A DNA stretch of 54,930 nt from an uncultured Bacteroidales bacterium (GCA_902775975.1 CACYOC010000011.1:1-54930); one strand, 5' to 3'. Positions 27,870 through 35,869 are shown, counted from the first letter of the stretch. The notes: a model not told the origin generated them from the letters alone. Numbers and translations: made by a program.

Positions 27870-28852
27870 TTATAACAAGAACACCATTCAGAATTTCATT
27901 TGCCGGTGGCGGATCTGACCTTCCTGCTTTCTATCGTCGTGAGCAAGGGGCTGTACTGAGTACCTCCATCGACAAATATATGTACATAGTCATTCATCCA
28001 TTGTTCAATGGCAACAATGTCTTGCTGAAATATTCCCAGACAGAGATGGTCAATCAGCTTTCAGACATAGCACACCCCATCTTCCGTGAAGCTTTATCTA
28101 TGTACAATCTCACTGGTGTTGACATTAATTCCATTGCTGATATTCCTGCAGGAACAGGCATGGGGTCAAGCAGTTCCTTTACTGTTGGACTACTGAACGC
28201 CATTCGAGCCTACCTTGGGAAATATACCAGTGCTGAGAAACTGGCATCACTGGCTTGCCACATTGAACTGGAGCGAGTTGGCAGTCCGATAGGTAAGCAG
28301 GATCAGTATGCTGCAGCCTACGGAGGACTGAACTTCATCACCTTTAACCAAGACGAGAGTGTTAAAGTTGAGAAAGTCATCATGAGTCCCCAAATCAGGA
28401 GTCAACTTGATGAGAATTTAATTTTAATATACATTGGTGGAAAACACACTGCCAATGACATACTCAAAAGCCAGTCATCTGCGATAAGCAATGAAGAAAA
28501 GTTCAACATGCAGAAGCGTATGGTCAAACTGGCATATAGTCTAAGAGAAACTTTACAAGACAATAATCTGGATGACTTTGGGAGTATCCTCAATGAAGGA
28601 TGGTTGCTAAAGCGCTCGTTAGTAAAAGGCATTTCCAACAATGACATCGACGATATTTACAAAAAGGGTATTGAGGCTGGTGCTTTAGGTGGAAAGCTTC
28701 TTGGAGCAGGGGGAGCGGGATTCATCCTATTTTATTGTCCGAAAGACCGCCAAGACTCTTTCCGTAAAAAAATGAAGGACTTTACAGAAACCCCTTTTTC
28801 TTTTGAATATCAGGGTTCTCAGGTAATATATGTCGGGGAAAAATTCTACTAA
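27866..28852 (+). CDS. hddA: D-glycero-D-manno-heptose 7-phosphate kinase (GHMP family)
   Basis: The 328-residue protein has the GHMP kinase N-terminus RTPFRISFAGGGSDLPAFYR, the ATP loop IPAGTGMGSSSSFTVGLLNA and a C-terminal GALGGKLLGAGGAGFILFYC. The GGGSDLP variant and the neighbours (HddC/GmhB fusion, GmhA) identify it as the 1-kinase acting on D-glycero-D-manno-heptose 7-phosphate rather than galactokinase or mevalonate kinase. Length is normal for the family. It is translationally coupled to the upstream gene. Confidence 0.92.
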   Translation: MIITRTPFRISFAGGGSDLPAFYRREQGAVLSTSIDKYMYIVIHPLFNGNNVLLKYSQTEMVNQLSDIAHPIFREALSMYNLTGVDINSIADIPAGTGMGSSSSFTVGLLNAIRAYLGKYTSAEKLASLACHIELERVGSPIGKQDQYAAAYGGLNFITFNQDESVKVEKVIMSPQIRSQLDENLILIYIGGKHTANDILKSQSSAISNEEKFNMQKRMVKLAYSLRETLQDNNLDDFGSILNEGWLLKRSLVKGISNNDIDDIYKKGIEAGALGGKLLGAGGAGFILFYCPKDRQDSFRKKMKDFTETPFSFEYQGSQVIYVGEKFY

Positions 28853-28853
28853 T

Positions 28854-29426
28854 ATGGATTATACAAAAGATATACAAAATTATTTAAACCGAGTAAAGGA
28901 TACCATAGACAAATTGTCTGTGGAGAGTATTAATACTTTGTTGAGCATACTCAACAAAGCCAGAGACGAGAAACGCTTTGTCTTTATTTGTGGAAATGGC
29001 GGATCGGCATCCACTGCATCACATTATTGCTGTGATTTCAACAAAGGAATATCCTCTTCTCAGAAAAGTAAGTTTCGTTTCGTCTGCCTAAGCGATAATG
29101 TTCCCTCCATGATGGCTTATGCTAACGATTTCTCCTATGAGGAGATTTTCGTCGGTCCTTTGCGCAACCTTTTTAATGAAGGTGATTACGTCATCGGTAT
29201 CAGTGGTTCTGGAAACTCGTCGAATGTTATCAAAGCACTGCAATACGCTAATGAACATGGTGGCGTTTCTGTTGGCATTACAGGATATGATGGAGGTATT
29301 ATCAAACAAATCAGCCAATATAACGTGCATGTTCCTATTATGGATATGCAAATATCGGAAGATTTGCACATGATGTTAGACCACTGTATGATGAGCATCC
29401 TTTGCAAATATGGAGAAGAAAGATAA
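28854..29426 (+). CDS. gmhA: Phosphoheptose isomerase (SIS domain)
   Basis: I start at MDYTKDIQNYLNRV (190 residues) because the ATG at 28830 would lie inside the kinase gene, and a GGGGAAAAA stretch precedes 28854. VFICGNGGSASTASHYCCDF and VIGISGSGNSSNVIKALQYA are the sugar-phosphate-binding loops. DLHMMLDHCMMSIL carries the metal/catalytic His region. It converts sedoheptulose 7-phosphate to D-glycero-D-manno-heptose 7-phosphate, the first step of the pathway encoded by the two genes before it. It overlaps the next gene by 17 bp. Confidence 0.92.
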   Translation: MDYTKDIQNYLNRVKDTIDKLSVESINTLLSILNKARDEKRFVFICGNGGSASTASHYCCDFNKGISSSQKSKFRFVCLSDNVPSMMAYANDFSYEEIFVGPLRNLFNEGDYVIGISGSGNSSNVIKALQYANEHGGVSVGITGYDGGIIKQISQYNVHVPIMDMQISEDLHMMLDHCMMSILCKYGEER

Positions 29427-30228
29427 GCAGCCCCTTGTGTCAGTTGTTATGGCCACATTCAATGAGCCTGCTGAGTACATCTCGCAGTCCATTGAAAGCA
29501 TTCTGCATCAAACATATTCGCATATTGAGTTAATTATTGCAGACGATAGCACTAATGAAGACACGCGTTCGACTATAGACCTCTATGCCAAGCAAGATTC
29601 TCGAGTCACCGTTATTCGGGAAAGCACAAGGATGGGTATTGCCATTGCTCGCAACAAGTGTTTCCAACGCGCCAAAGGACAATACATCACCATCATGGAT
29701 GGCGACGATGTATCGCTACCCAACAGAATAGAAAGGCAAATAGCATTTGCATGCGACAATCCTGACGTAGATCTTTTTGGGGGTCACATTAACATCATCA
29801 ACGAAAACGGAAATGTTGTAGCACAGCGTAAATACAAGACCTCTACCAATGGATTCTTGCGTATGTTCATATTCCGCAACCCTCTGGCACATCCCACCAT
29901 TTTCTTCAAAAGGCACATCATTGACGAGGGGTTCTTTTATGATATCGATTACAAGAAAGCTGAAGATTTAGAATTCTATCTGCGCCTATTCAAGAACGGA
30001 TTCCATCTTACCAATATGGATGAGTTTCTTCTGAACTATCGTATCATAGGAGATATGCAGAAGAAACGCAAATACGACAACTGGTACTTCAACCATAAAG
30101 CTCGTACCAAGAACTTTAACTGGCATCGACCAGTCTTCAGCATATTATCTTGGTGCATTTCATATATTTACTTATACGTACCCAGCAAGGTTGTATCCCT
30201 ACTTTACAAAAAAGAGAACAATGGATAG
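29410..30228 (+). CDS. Glycosyltransferase family 2, candidate heptosyltransferase of the repeat unit
   Basis: The 272-residue protein has PLVSVVMATFNEPAEYISQS, IELIIADDSTNEDTRS, ITIMDGDDVSLPNRIERQIA with the metal motif, and KKAEDLEFYLRLFKNGFHLT in the acceptor half. Being in the heptose operon, it may transfer the heptose made by that operon, although GT2 proteins of this type use many sugars. The C-terminal 30 residues are hydrophobic (FSILSWCISYIYLYV) and may dock it to the membrane. Confidence 0.88.
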   Translation: MEKKDKQPLVSVVMATFNEPAEYISQSIESILHQTYSHIELIIADDSTNEDTRSTIDLYAKQDSRVTVIRESTRMGIAIARNKCFQRAKGQYITIMDGDDVSLPNRIERQIAFACDNPDVDLFGGHINIINENGNVVAQRKYKTSTNGFLRMFIFRNPLAHPTIFFKRHIIDEGFFYDIDYKKAEDLEFYLRLFKNGFHLTNMDEFLLNYRIIGDMQKKRKYDNWYFNHKARTKNFNWHRPVFSILSWCISYIYLYVPSKVVSLLYKKENNG

Positions 30229-30252
30229 TAGTGAATCACGAGACCACAAGTG

Positions 30253-30311
30253 ACTGGTGAGCGGCTCGTGAATTTAACGATAGAGCTATTCCTGAAATTC
30301 ATGGCAAGAGG
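30253..30311 (+). repeat. Left copy of a roughly 59-bp imperfect direct repeat flanking the AAA ATPase gene
   Basis: This segment (core GGCTCGTGAATTTAACGA, then TTCCTGAAATTCATGGCAAG) matches 31590-31649 over about 59 bp with scattered differences. The core is a small dyad (CTCGT...ACGA). The repeat brackets the AAA ATPase gene. Confidence 0.7.
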
Positions 30312-30362
30312 ACTGTCTAAAGGATTATAAAGGGCGGAATTAGCGGGCTCAAATGATAAATT

Positions 30363-30393
30363 ATCCTAAATAGGATTATCCTAATTTGGATAA
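30363..30393 (+). promoter_or_regulatory. Compound palindromic operator overlapping the ATPase promoter
   Basis: Two abutting dyads, ATCCTAAATAGGAT (30363-30376) and TTATCCTAATTTGGATAA (30376-30393), share the half-site TATCC. The second overlaps the -33 element of the ATPase promoter, a position suited to repression. Confidence 0.6.
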
Positions 30394-30416
30394 TTACAGC
30401 AAAATCTTTATCTTTG
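30385..30416 (+). promoter_or_regulatory. Promoter of the AAA ATPase gene
   Basis: TTTG at 30385-30388 and TATCTTTG at 30409-30416 are 20 bp apart; the ATG follows at 30436. Confidence 0.75.
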
Positions 30417-30435
30417 CACTCAAAATCAGAGAATT

Positions 30436-31557
30436 ATGGATAATCCGTTCGTAACTAAAGGATATGCAGGACCGGAGTATTTCTGCGACAGAGTGAGTGA
30501 GACACATCAGCTGACTGAACTCATCACCAATGGAAACAATTTGGCGCTGATAGCGCCACGCCGTGTAGGGAAAACCGACCTTATACATCATTGTTTTCAG
30601 CAAGATGAGATTAAACAGAAATACTACACGTTCCATATTGACATCTATGCCACCAATAGTTTGCGCGACTTTGTCAATGTCTTTGGCAGGGCTATTCTTG
30701 ATGAGTTGAAGCCTAAGGGCAAAGCAGTATGGGAAGGATTCTTGAGCGTGCTCCGCTCGCTGCGTTCAGAAATCACTTACGACGTCAATAACTTCCCGAC
30801 ATGGAGTCTGGGACTTGGCGACATAGAATATCCAGCCACGACGCTTGACGAGATATTCGAATATCTTAGGAATGCTGACAAGCCTTGCCTGGTTGCCATT
30901 GACGAGTTTCAGCAAATCACCAACTACTCCGATGCACCAAACATAGAGGCGACACTGCGTACCCATATCCAAAAGTGCAACAACGGTACTTTTATTTTTT
31001 CCGGTTCGAAACGTCATCTGATGGGAGAGATTTTCACATCGCCGTCAAGACCTTTCTATCAGTCGGTATTGATTATGAATCTGCGACCTATATCTGTTGA
31101 GAAATATACAGAATTTGCCCAGATGCTGTTCGAGAAATACGGGAAGACCATCGAATCAGACGTGGTATATGAGGTTTATCAACGCTTCGACGCAGTTACT
31201 TCATGTATTCAAAGGGTGCTAAACGTGCTATTCATGAAAACCCCTGTCGGAGCATGTTGTACTATAGACATGGTTGACAGTGCTGTAACATACATTCTTG
31301 ACATGTTTTCAGAGACCTTTACTGACCTTCTTGAAAGGATTCCAGAGAAGCAGCGCGAGGTTTTTATTGCCATTGCTTTGGAAGGGAAAGCAAAAGCTAT
31401 TACCAGCAAAGCATTCATTAAGAAACACCACCTACAGACAGTAAGTGTTATTACCGCCGCTGTTCGCAGCCTGCTTGACAAAGACCTTATCACCATGGAC
31501 AAAGGTGTATATACGGTTTATGACCCGTTCTTTGGCCTGTGGATTAATAATCATTGA
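30436..31557 (+). CDS. AAA/archaeal-type ATPase with C-terminal winged helix
   Basis: The 373-residue protein has the Walker A motif ALIAPRRVGKTDLIHHCF near residue 40, Walker B CLVAIDEFQQITNYS near 155, and sensor-like GTFIFSGSKRHLMGEIF near 190. A C-terminal region with AFIKKHHLQTVSVITAAVRS and LLDKDLITMDKGVYTVYDPF looks like a winged helix. It belongs to the large family of Bacteroidales and archaeal STAND-like ATPases present in many copies per genome, of unclear function. It has no link to sugar chemistry, and the repeats on both sides mark it as a separate module within the locus. Confidence 0.8.
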   Translation: MDNPFVTKGYAGPEYFCDRVSETHQLTELITNGNNLALIAPRRVGKTDLIHHCFQQDEIKQKYYTFHIDIYATNSLRDFVNVFGRAILDELKPKGKAVWEGFLSVLRSLRSEITYDVNNFPTWSLGLGDIEYPATTLDEIFEYLRNADKPCLVAIDEFQQITNYSDAPNIEATLRTHIQKCNNGTFIFSGSKRHLMGEIFTSPSRPFYQSVLIMNLRPISVEKYTEFAQMLFEKYGKTIESDVVYEVYQRFDAVTSCIQRVLNVLFMKTPVGACCTIDMVDSAVTYILDMFSETFTDLLERIPEKQREVFIAIALEGKAKAITSKAFIKKHHLQTVSVITAAVRSLLDKDLITMDKGVYTVYDPFFGLWINNH

Positions 31558-31589
31558 TGCGGGTCATCAGTCAATCACTATACGTCAGA

Positions 31590-31649
31590 AACTAGTGATT
31601 AGCTCGTGAATTTGACGAGATCGCTTTTCCTGAGATTCATGGCAAAAGG
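31590..31649 (+). repeat. Right copy of the direct repeat flanking the AAA ATPase gene
   Basis: The core TAGCTCGTGAATTTGACGAG and TTCCTGAGATTCATGGCAAA correspond to the left copy at 30253-30311, in the same orientation. CTCGTGAATTTGACGAG is itself a 5-bp-stem dyad. Confidence 0.7.
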
Positions 31650-31680
31650 GGCGTTGGGGACTACAAAGACGGGATGACTA

Positions 31681-32093
31681 TCAAGCCTTTGATTCCAATA
31701 GTTTCTGCTTGATGTACTCCTGGATGTCGTAAGGTGTAACGTCGTAGATAGGATGAAGTTGCATGAACGTCTTGTCTTTCCTAAATCGTTTCTGGGAGCA
31801 GCACAAAAGGATAATTTCACACCTTCGACAACAAAACTCACAAAATTAAAGCCTCCAATTTCCATAGATTCAATATCGGCGGCTGCTTCTATTTCTCGTT
31901 TGATGGATGATATGGGAACTACTGGTTTATCTTTGGCAGACTTCTTCCAGCACATGAAATCCAAGTCCTCGCTTTGGCGTTTGTTTAACTGCAAGCTTAA
32001 TGCAGTACCTCCTACCAAGACAAAAGACTTAATGCATTCTAAACAAGTGATGCGTTCAAAGACTTCCGATGTCTGAGGTGCTAATCCTATCAT
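31681..32093 (-). pseudogene. AbiEii-like nucleotidyltransferase, apparently frameshifted
   Basis: The first two thirds (minus strand) contain IKSFVLVGGTALSLQLNKRQ and SEDLDFMCW, the GG[ST]-x(n)-DxD-type nucleotidyltransferase site of AbiEii/AbiGii toxins, then FNFVSFVVEGVKLSFCAAP. After about 31800 the original frame becomes low-plausibility and runs to 31599. A different frame reads KRFRKDKTFMQLHPIYDV, then TPYDIQEYIKQKLLESKA, stopping at 31681. I read this as one gene broken by a single-base indel; at about 137 codons it would be short for the family. It overlaps the preceding gene by 4 bp, as AbiEi/AbiEii-type pairs do. Confidence 0.65.
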
Positions 32094-32425
32094 GCTGCCA
32101 TACGTTTATTGAGAATGCGAGTTTCCATTGACTTTACGTAAGCCCCTGGTTTTTTCACATGGAAATACCACCATGCTATGAATTTATTAAGCACATAATA
32201 GCGGTCACCCAAAGGAACGACATTCTGAATCCAAGCATTCTTCACAAATTGATAAGGGTATATGATGAAGAGCTTGTCAATATCGTCCAGGTCAAGATGC
32301 ATAATAACCAATTCTACCAAGATGTCATCGGGAACATCCTTGATAGAGCCTACGTCATACGACCAAAAAGCATTCGCTTGTTTGAGGCGTCTGATCAGGT
32401 ATCGTTTAATCTCACTCTCTTGCAT
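32090..32425 (-). CDS. DUF6922-like protein, putative antitoxin partner of the AbiEii-like gene
   Basis: I start at MQESEIKRYLIRRLKQANAF (111 residues): the -7 box at 32450-32457 rules out the longer frame. The sequence continues FWSYDVGSIKDVPDDILVEL and ends NKFIAWWYFHVKKPG. This pattern is found in short Bacteroidales proteins encoded just upstream of AbiEii-like nucleotidyltransferases. It probably forms a type IV-like toxin-antitoxin pair with the overlapping gene. The pairing is seen; the activity is inferred from the AbiE family. Confidence 0.65.
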   Translation of the reverse strand: MQESEIKRYLIRRLKQANAFWSYDVGSIKDVPDDILVELVIMHLDLDDIDKLFIIYPYQFVKNAWIQNVVPLGDRYYVLNKFIAWWYFHVKKPGAYVKSMETRILNKRMAA

Positions 32426-33115
32426 CGTAACTATATTTCTTTTCGTGGGCAAAATTAAGAAAAAAAGACGAAACTGCCAAACAAAAGGGCAAATTATTGC
32501 ATCACCAGTCCCAGTCCTCGCCTTCACCCGTCACATACAATATTTTAAATAGAAATATCAATAATATAGCATTCACTTGTCACTTTACGTCATAATCTAC
32601 TTATTATTAGTAATTTAAGTAGTGAAGACCTGCTTTTTTACTTGTCACAGGTTGTCACTATTTTAAGCATATGTAGTTGTTTTTGGGATTAAAGATGATT
32701 TAACTTACTGATTATCTGTTTGTTTACGATTGTTCCAAATAGTGTAAACAAATTGTTTATATGGTCTAAACAAACTGTTTATACGGCATAAACAAATTGT
32801 TTATTGTGCATTCGTTTTTCGTAAACATAATGTTTAAGGGAAGCGAGAAGCATGAAAACTGACGGAAAGTGACAACCTATGACAGCACAAAAAGCATGTT
32901 GTCACTGACTAACAGAATGATTTACAATTGGTTATAACCACAAGTGACAAGTGAAAGATGTTTTTGTAATTTTCATGGAAATTATTCGAAAGCAAACAAC
33001 TCACCAAAGGCATGATTTATCTCGTAAAAATACTATAAGGAAAATATTTTATCGCACACGTACAATAATATCTATGCTTTCGAGTTATAATAGTAAAAAA
33101 ACGGAAAATTAATAT
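32426..33115. promoter_or_regulatory. 690-bp gene-free region with a symmetric array of palindromes
   Basis: No gene is visible. The -7 box TAATTTTG of the DUF6922-like gene lies at 32450-32457 (minus strand). The middle holds four copies of TAAACAnnnTGTTTA (32745-32759, 32767-32781, 32789-32803, 32822-32836) spaced 22, 22 and 33 bp, all multiples of 11. On either side are inverted repeats: 32643-32659 with 32868-32884 (16 of 17 positions match) and TTCACTTGTCACTT at 32572-32585 with its complement at 32942-32955. A lone TTGTCACT also lies at 32899. The order is symmetric about the palindromes. It precedes the initiating transferase, for which I found no clear TAnnTTTG box. Confidence 0.8.
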
Positions 33116-33781
33116 ATGCAAGAAAAGACTACCCCTAATTATCAATTAAATACAGACAAAGAAAATCCTCGATATATCGTGGATGGCATGGGCGAAATAC
33201 AACGCAACTTAAAGCGCATAATAGATTTCATTGCGTCTGGCATTTGCCTGATTGTTTTCTCACCGCTGTTCCTCATCTGCTACATTGCCGTCAAGCGAGA
33301 GGACGGAGGTCCCGCCATCTTCAAGCAAGAACGTATAGGACGCTTTGGACGCCCTTTTTATATCTATAAGTTCCGCAGCATGAGAATTGATGCTGAGAAA
33401 GACGGTCCTGCACTGTTCCAACACGAAAGGGACACCCGGCTGACAAAGGTTGGCAAATTCTTACGCGACCACCATCTGGATGAGCTGCCCCAGTTGTGGA
33501 ACGTCTTCAAGGGCGACATGGCGTTCATCGGACCACGCCCTGAACGTAAGTTCTACATCGACCAGATTATGCAGCACGATCCCCGTTACGTCTATCTGTA
33601 TCAGGTGCGACCCGGAGTCACCAGCTATGCCACCCTGTACAACGGCTATACGGACACGATGGAGAAGATGCTGCGCCGACTGGAGCTGGACCTCTACTAC
33701 TTGGAGCACCGCTCGCTATGGTTCGACGCCAAGCTGCTCGTCAAGACGTTTATCAATATAGCATTCGGGAAAAAGTTCTGA
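33116..33781 (+). CDS. Initiating undecaprenyl-phosphate sugar-1-phosphate transferase (WcaJ/WbaP C-terminal type)
   Basis: The 221-residue protein shows KRIIDFIASGICLIVFSPLF, a reentrant membrane helix, then FKQERIGRFGRPFYIYKFRS, LPQLWNVFKGDMAFIGPRPE and YQVRPGVTSYATLYNGYTD. These are the conserved motifs of the bacterial sugar transferase family. It is the short, catalytic-core-only form. It loads the first sugar phosphate onto undecaprenyl phosphate and thus starts the repeat unit. The stop is 2 bp before the Wzi-like start. Confidence 0.92.
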   Translation: MQEKTTPNYQLNTDKENPRYIVDGMGEIQRNLKRIIDFIASGICLIVFSPLFLICYIAVKREDGGPAIFKQERIGRFGRPFYIYKFRSMRIDAEKDGPALFQHERDTRLTKVGKFLRDHHLDELPQLWNVFKGDMAFIGPRPERKFYIDQIMQHDPRYVYLYQVRPGVTSYATLYNGYTDTMEKMLRRLELDLYYLEHRSLWFDAKLLVKTFINIAFGKKF

Positions 33782-33783
33782 AC

Positions 33784-35295
33784 ATGAAAGAATCCATATT
33801 ACTGATGGCTGTCCTCCTGCTGGGAGCAGCCACCGGCTACGGACAAGAGAAAAAAACGAACATCGACTATGACCTGTCGGCAGAGACGGCCGTGGGCACT
33901 GGTCGGCATACCGCCTACCAGTTAGTGACCAACCGTCACCACGTCCTGTCAACGCGTCCCAATACGGCCTACCTTCGCGGAGCAGTGACGGCAGACCATG
34001 CATTAGGCAACGACTTCATGCTGTCAGGAGCCATCGACATGGTGGCTTCCGTACATGCCGACCACAAGGCGTACCTGCAGCAATGCTACGGCAACATCAG
34101 CTGGAGGAAGTTCTTCCTCGAGGTGGGCAGCAGGGAACAGCGGCAGGTGCTGCGCAACGAGCGCCTCAGCATAGGGCACTTCGCCAAAGGCACCAATGCC
34201 AAGCCTATACCGCAGGTACACATCGGAACGTCTGACTTCTGGACGGTGCCCTACACCAAGGGCTGGCTGCAGATACACTTCGACGGCGGCTACGGAAAAC
34301 TGATGGACAACAGCTACCGCAAGGAGGCCTTCCGCAAGGCTCCCAACGTCAATCAGGGCTACACCACGGGGGCTTACTACCACCAGAAGCACTTCTACTT
34401 CCGCAGCAATCCAGAGAAAGTAGTCTTCATCACCGCCGGCATTGAGCATGTGGCGCTGTTTGGCGGTACGAACTATGCCTATACCGGTGCCTGGGGCGAA
34501 GGTCAGGAGATGGCTGCCAAGAGCAAGCCGGCAAACCTGAAGGCTTTCTGGAAAGTCATCCTGCCCGTCGGCGACAAGAACTATTTCGAGAACAACGCCA
34601 TGGAGGACTGGGTATATGGCAACCACCTGGGCTCCATCACCTACCAGATAGGATGGAACATCACGAAACAGCACCAAGTGCAGGCGTATTTGGACGTGCC
34701 CTTCGAAGACGGATCCGGCATGCGTAAAGGCAACGGATGGGACGGTCTGTGGGGCATGGAATACACCAATAAAGCACCCGGACGCCAATGGATTCGCGGT
34801 GCCGTGGTGGAATACTTCCAAAGCACCAACCAGTCGGGACCGCTGCACTACGACGGCGGCGACTATCCGGAACCTATCCGCAGTCAGATAACCGCCAAGG
34901 TGACAGGCAACGACAACTACTACAACCACATGTTCTACGACAGTTATACGCACCACGGCATGACGCCGGGCATCGCCCTCATCACCTCACCTATATATAA
35001 TAAGGATGGCCGCACACAATTCCGCGACAACCGCGTCAAGGCATGGCATGTGGCTGTAGAGGGTGAACTGACGGACCGCCTGTCATACCTCGTCAAGGGA
35101 TCGTACCGCGAAGGCTGGGGCACTTACCAACAACCTTTGGTGGAGAAACACCACTCCTTCGACGCCATGGTGCAGGGCAACTACCAGTGGAACAACTGGA
35201 TGTTCAGCGGTGCCTACGCCTTCGACAAGGGCAATATCTATGGCGACTGCTCTACGTTTAACATTAAAATAGGCTATCATGGAAAGATATTATAA
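33784..35295 (+). CDS. Wzi-like capsule assembly outer-membrane protein
   Basis: I start at MKESILLMAVLLLGAATGYG (503 residues, signal peptide followed by QEKK); the frame extends further upstream only by running into the transferase gene. Alternating hydrophobic beta strands, FFLEVGSREQRQVLRNERLS and DFWTVPYTKGWLQIHFDGGY fit the Caps_assemb_Wzi barrel family. FSGAYAFDKGNIYGDCSTFN stands near the C-terminus. In Escherichia coli the Wzi lectin barrel anchors capsule at the cell surface. Its place at the end of the locus supports the same role here. Confidence 0.85.
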   Translation: MKESILLMAVLLLGAATGYGQEKKTNIDYDLSAETAVGTGRHTAYQLVTNRHHVLSTRPNTAYLRGAVTADHALGNDFMLSGAIDMVASVHADHKAYLQQCYGNISWRKFFLEVGSREQRQVLRNERLSIGHFAKGTNAKPIPQVHIGTSDFWTVPYTKGWLQIHFDGGYGKLMDNSYRKEAFRKAPNVNQGYTTGAYYHQKHFYFRSNPEKVVFITAGIEHVALFGGTNYAYTGAWGEGQEMAAKSKPANLKAFWKVILPVGDKNYFENNAMEDWVYGNHLGSITYQIGWNITKQHQVQAYLDVPFEDGSGMRKGNGWDGLWGMEYTNKAPGRQWIRGAVVEYFQSTNQSGPLHYDGGDYPEPIRSQITAKVTGNDNYYNHMFYDSYTHHGMTPGIALITSPIYNKDGRTQFRDNRVKAWHVAVEGELTDRLSYLVKGSYREGWGTYQQPLVEKHHSFDAMVQGNYQWNNWMFSGAYAFDKGNIYGDCSTFNIKIGYHGKIL

Positions 35296-35698
35296 TATAA
35301 TAAGGTGTTGGGTGATGGGTGTTAGGTGTTGGATACTGGCTGTTGGATGTTGGGTGTTAGGTGTTAGCGCTCTTCTCACCTCTTGTCAGGAAGGACGCGA
35401 CGCCGGCGACCTGCTGGGACAGTGGCGACTGACGGACACGCAGTATGTCAGTTTCTCGGGCTCCATCGTCTCTTTCCGTAACGGAGGCAATGAGGTTTTC
35501 GGTAACTTCCAGCACGTGGGCGACAGTCTCTTCATCCAGTGTTACAGCATCTACGGCAAAGCGTCTGACGTCACCATGGTAGAAAACGAATTTGGCTTCA
35601 AGCCCTTCGGCAACATCCGCATCAAGATTGACGCCCTCGACTCCGACCACCTGCTGCTGAGCAAGGACGCCAAGTGGTGGAGCCTGAGAAAGTATTGA
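35279..35698 (+). CDS. Small lipoprotein with lipocalin-like domain; signal peptide made from a DNA repeat
   Basis: The 139-residue protein has a hydrophobic N-terminus (RCWVMGVRCWILAVGCWVLG) and a lipobox-like SALLTSCQ. A beta-rich domain follows (GDLLGQWRLTDTQYVSFSGS, HLLLSKDAKWWSLRKY), resembling the small lipocalin-like proteins found after Wzi-like genes. The signal peptide is translated from the GTGTTAGG-type repeat at 35304-35367. The start overlaps the Wzi-like gene by 17 bp. Lipid attachment is predicted, not shown. Confidence 0.7.
   Translation: MERYYNIIRCWVMGVRCWILAVGCWVLGVSALLTSCQEGRDAGDLLGQWRLTDTQYVSFSGSIVSFRNGGNEVFGNFQHVGDSLFIQCYSIYGKASDVTMVENEFGFKPFGNIRIKIDALDSDHLLLSKDAKWWSLRKY
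35304..35367 (+). repeat. GTGTTRGG-type repeat forming the lipoprotein leader
   Basis: A run of GTGTTGGGTG, GGTGTTAGGTGTTGG and similar units, the same sequence class as 12436-12484. In this frame it encodes Cys/Trp/Val/Gly/Leu-rich residues that serve as the hydrophobic core of the signal peptide. Confidence 0.75.
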
Positions 35699-35699
35699 A

Positions 35700-35815
35700 A
35701 GGTGAAAGAGCCCACCCCCAGCCCCTCTCCAAGGGATGGGAGACTGATTAGAGGTGAAAGAGCCCACCCCCAGCCCCTCCCCAAGGGATGGGAGACTGAT
35801 TAGAGGTAAGAGGTG
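35700..35815 (+). repeat. Tandem 52-bp repeat, two copies plus tail
   Basis: The unit beginning AGGTGAAAGAGCCCACCCCC occurs at 35700-35751 and 35752-35803 with one or two differences, followed by AGGTAAGAGGTGAGA. It is the same element as that in the GT4 gene at 12563-12638. It has a C-rich arm and a G-rich arm that can pair. Confidence 0.85.
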
Positions 35816-35829
35816 AGAATAAATGATAG

Positions 35830-35869
35830 GGATTTCCCCCGACGAGTTTAGGGGAAATCCTTTTCTTTT
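35830..35869 (+). terminator. Rho-independent terminator of the polysaccharide locus
   Basis: A 10-bp stem (GGATTTCCCC at 35830-35839, GGGGAAATCC at 35851-35860) is followed by TTTTCTTTT. It closes the transferase-Wzi-lipoprotein unit. Confidence 0.85.

Noticed and set aside
32745-32836. Possible CRISPR array, from regularly spaced TAAACA...TGTTTA repeats
   Set aside because: Spacers are only 7 to 18 bp, repeats are 15-bp palindromes, and no cas gene is nearby.
34024-34956. Minus-strand open frame of 310 codons
   Set aside because: Antisense shadow of the Wzi-like gene, Val/His-rich without domain signs.
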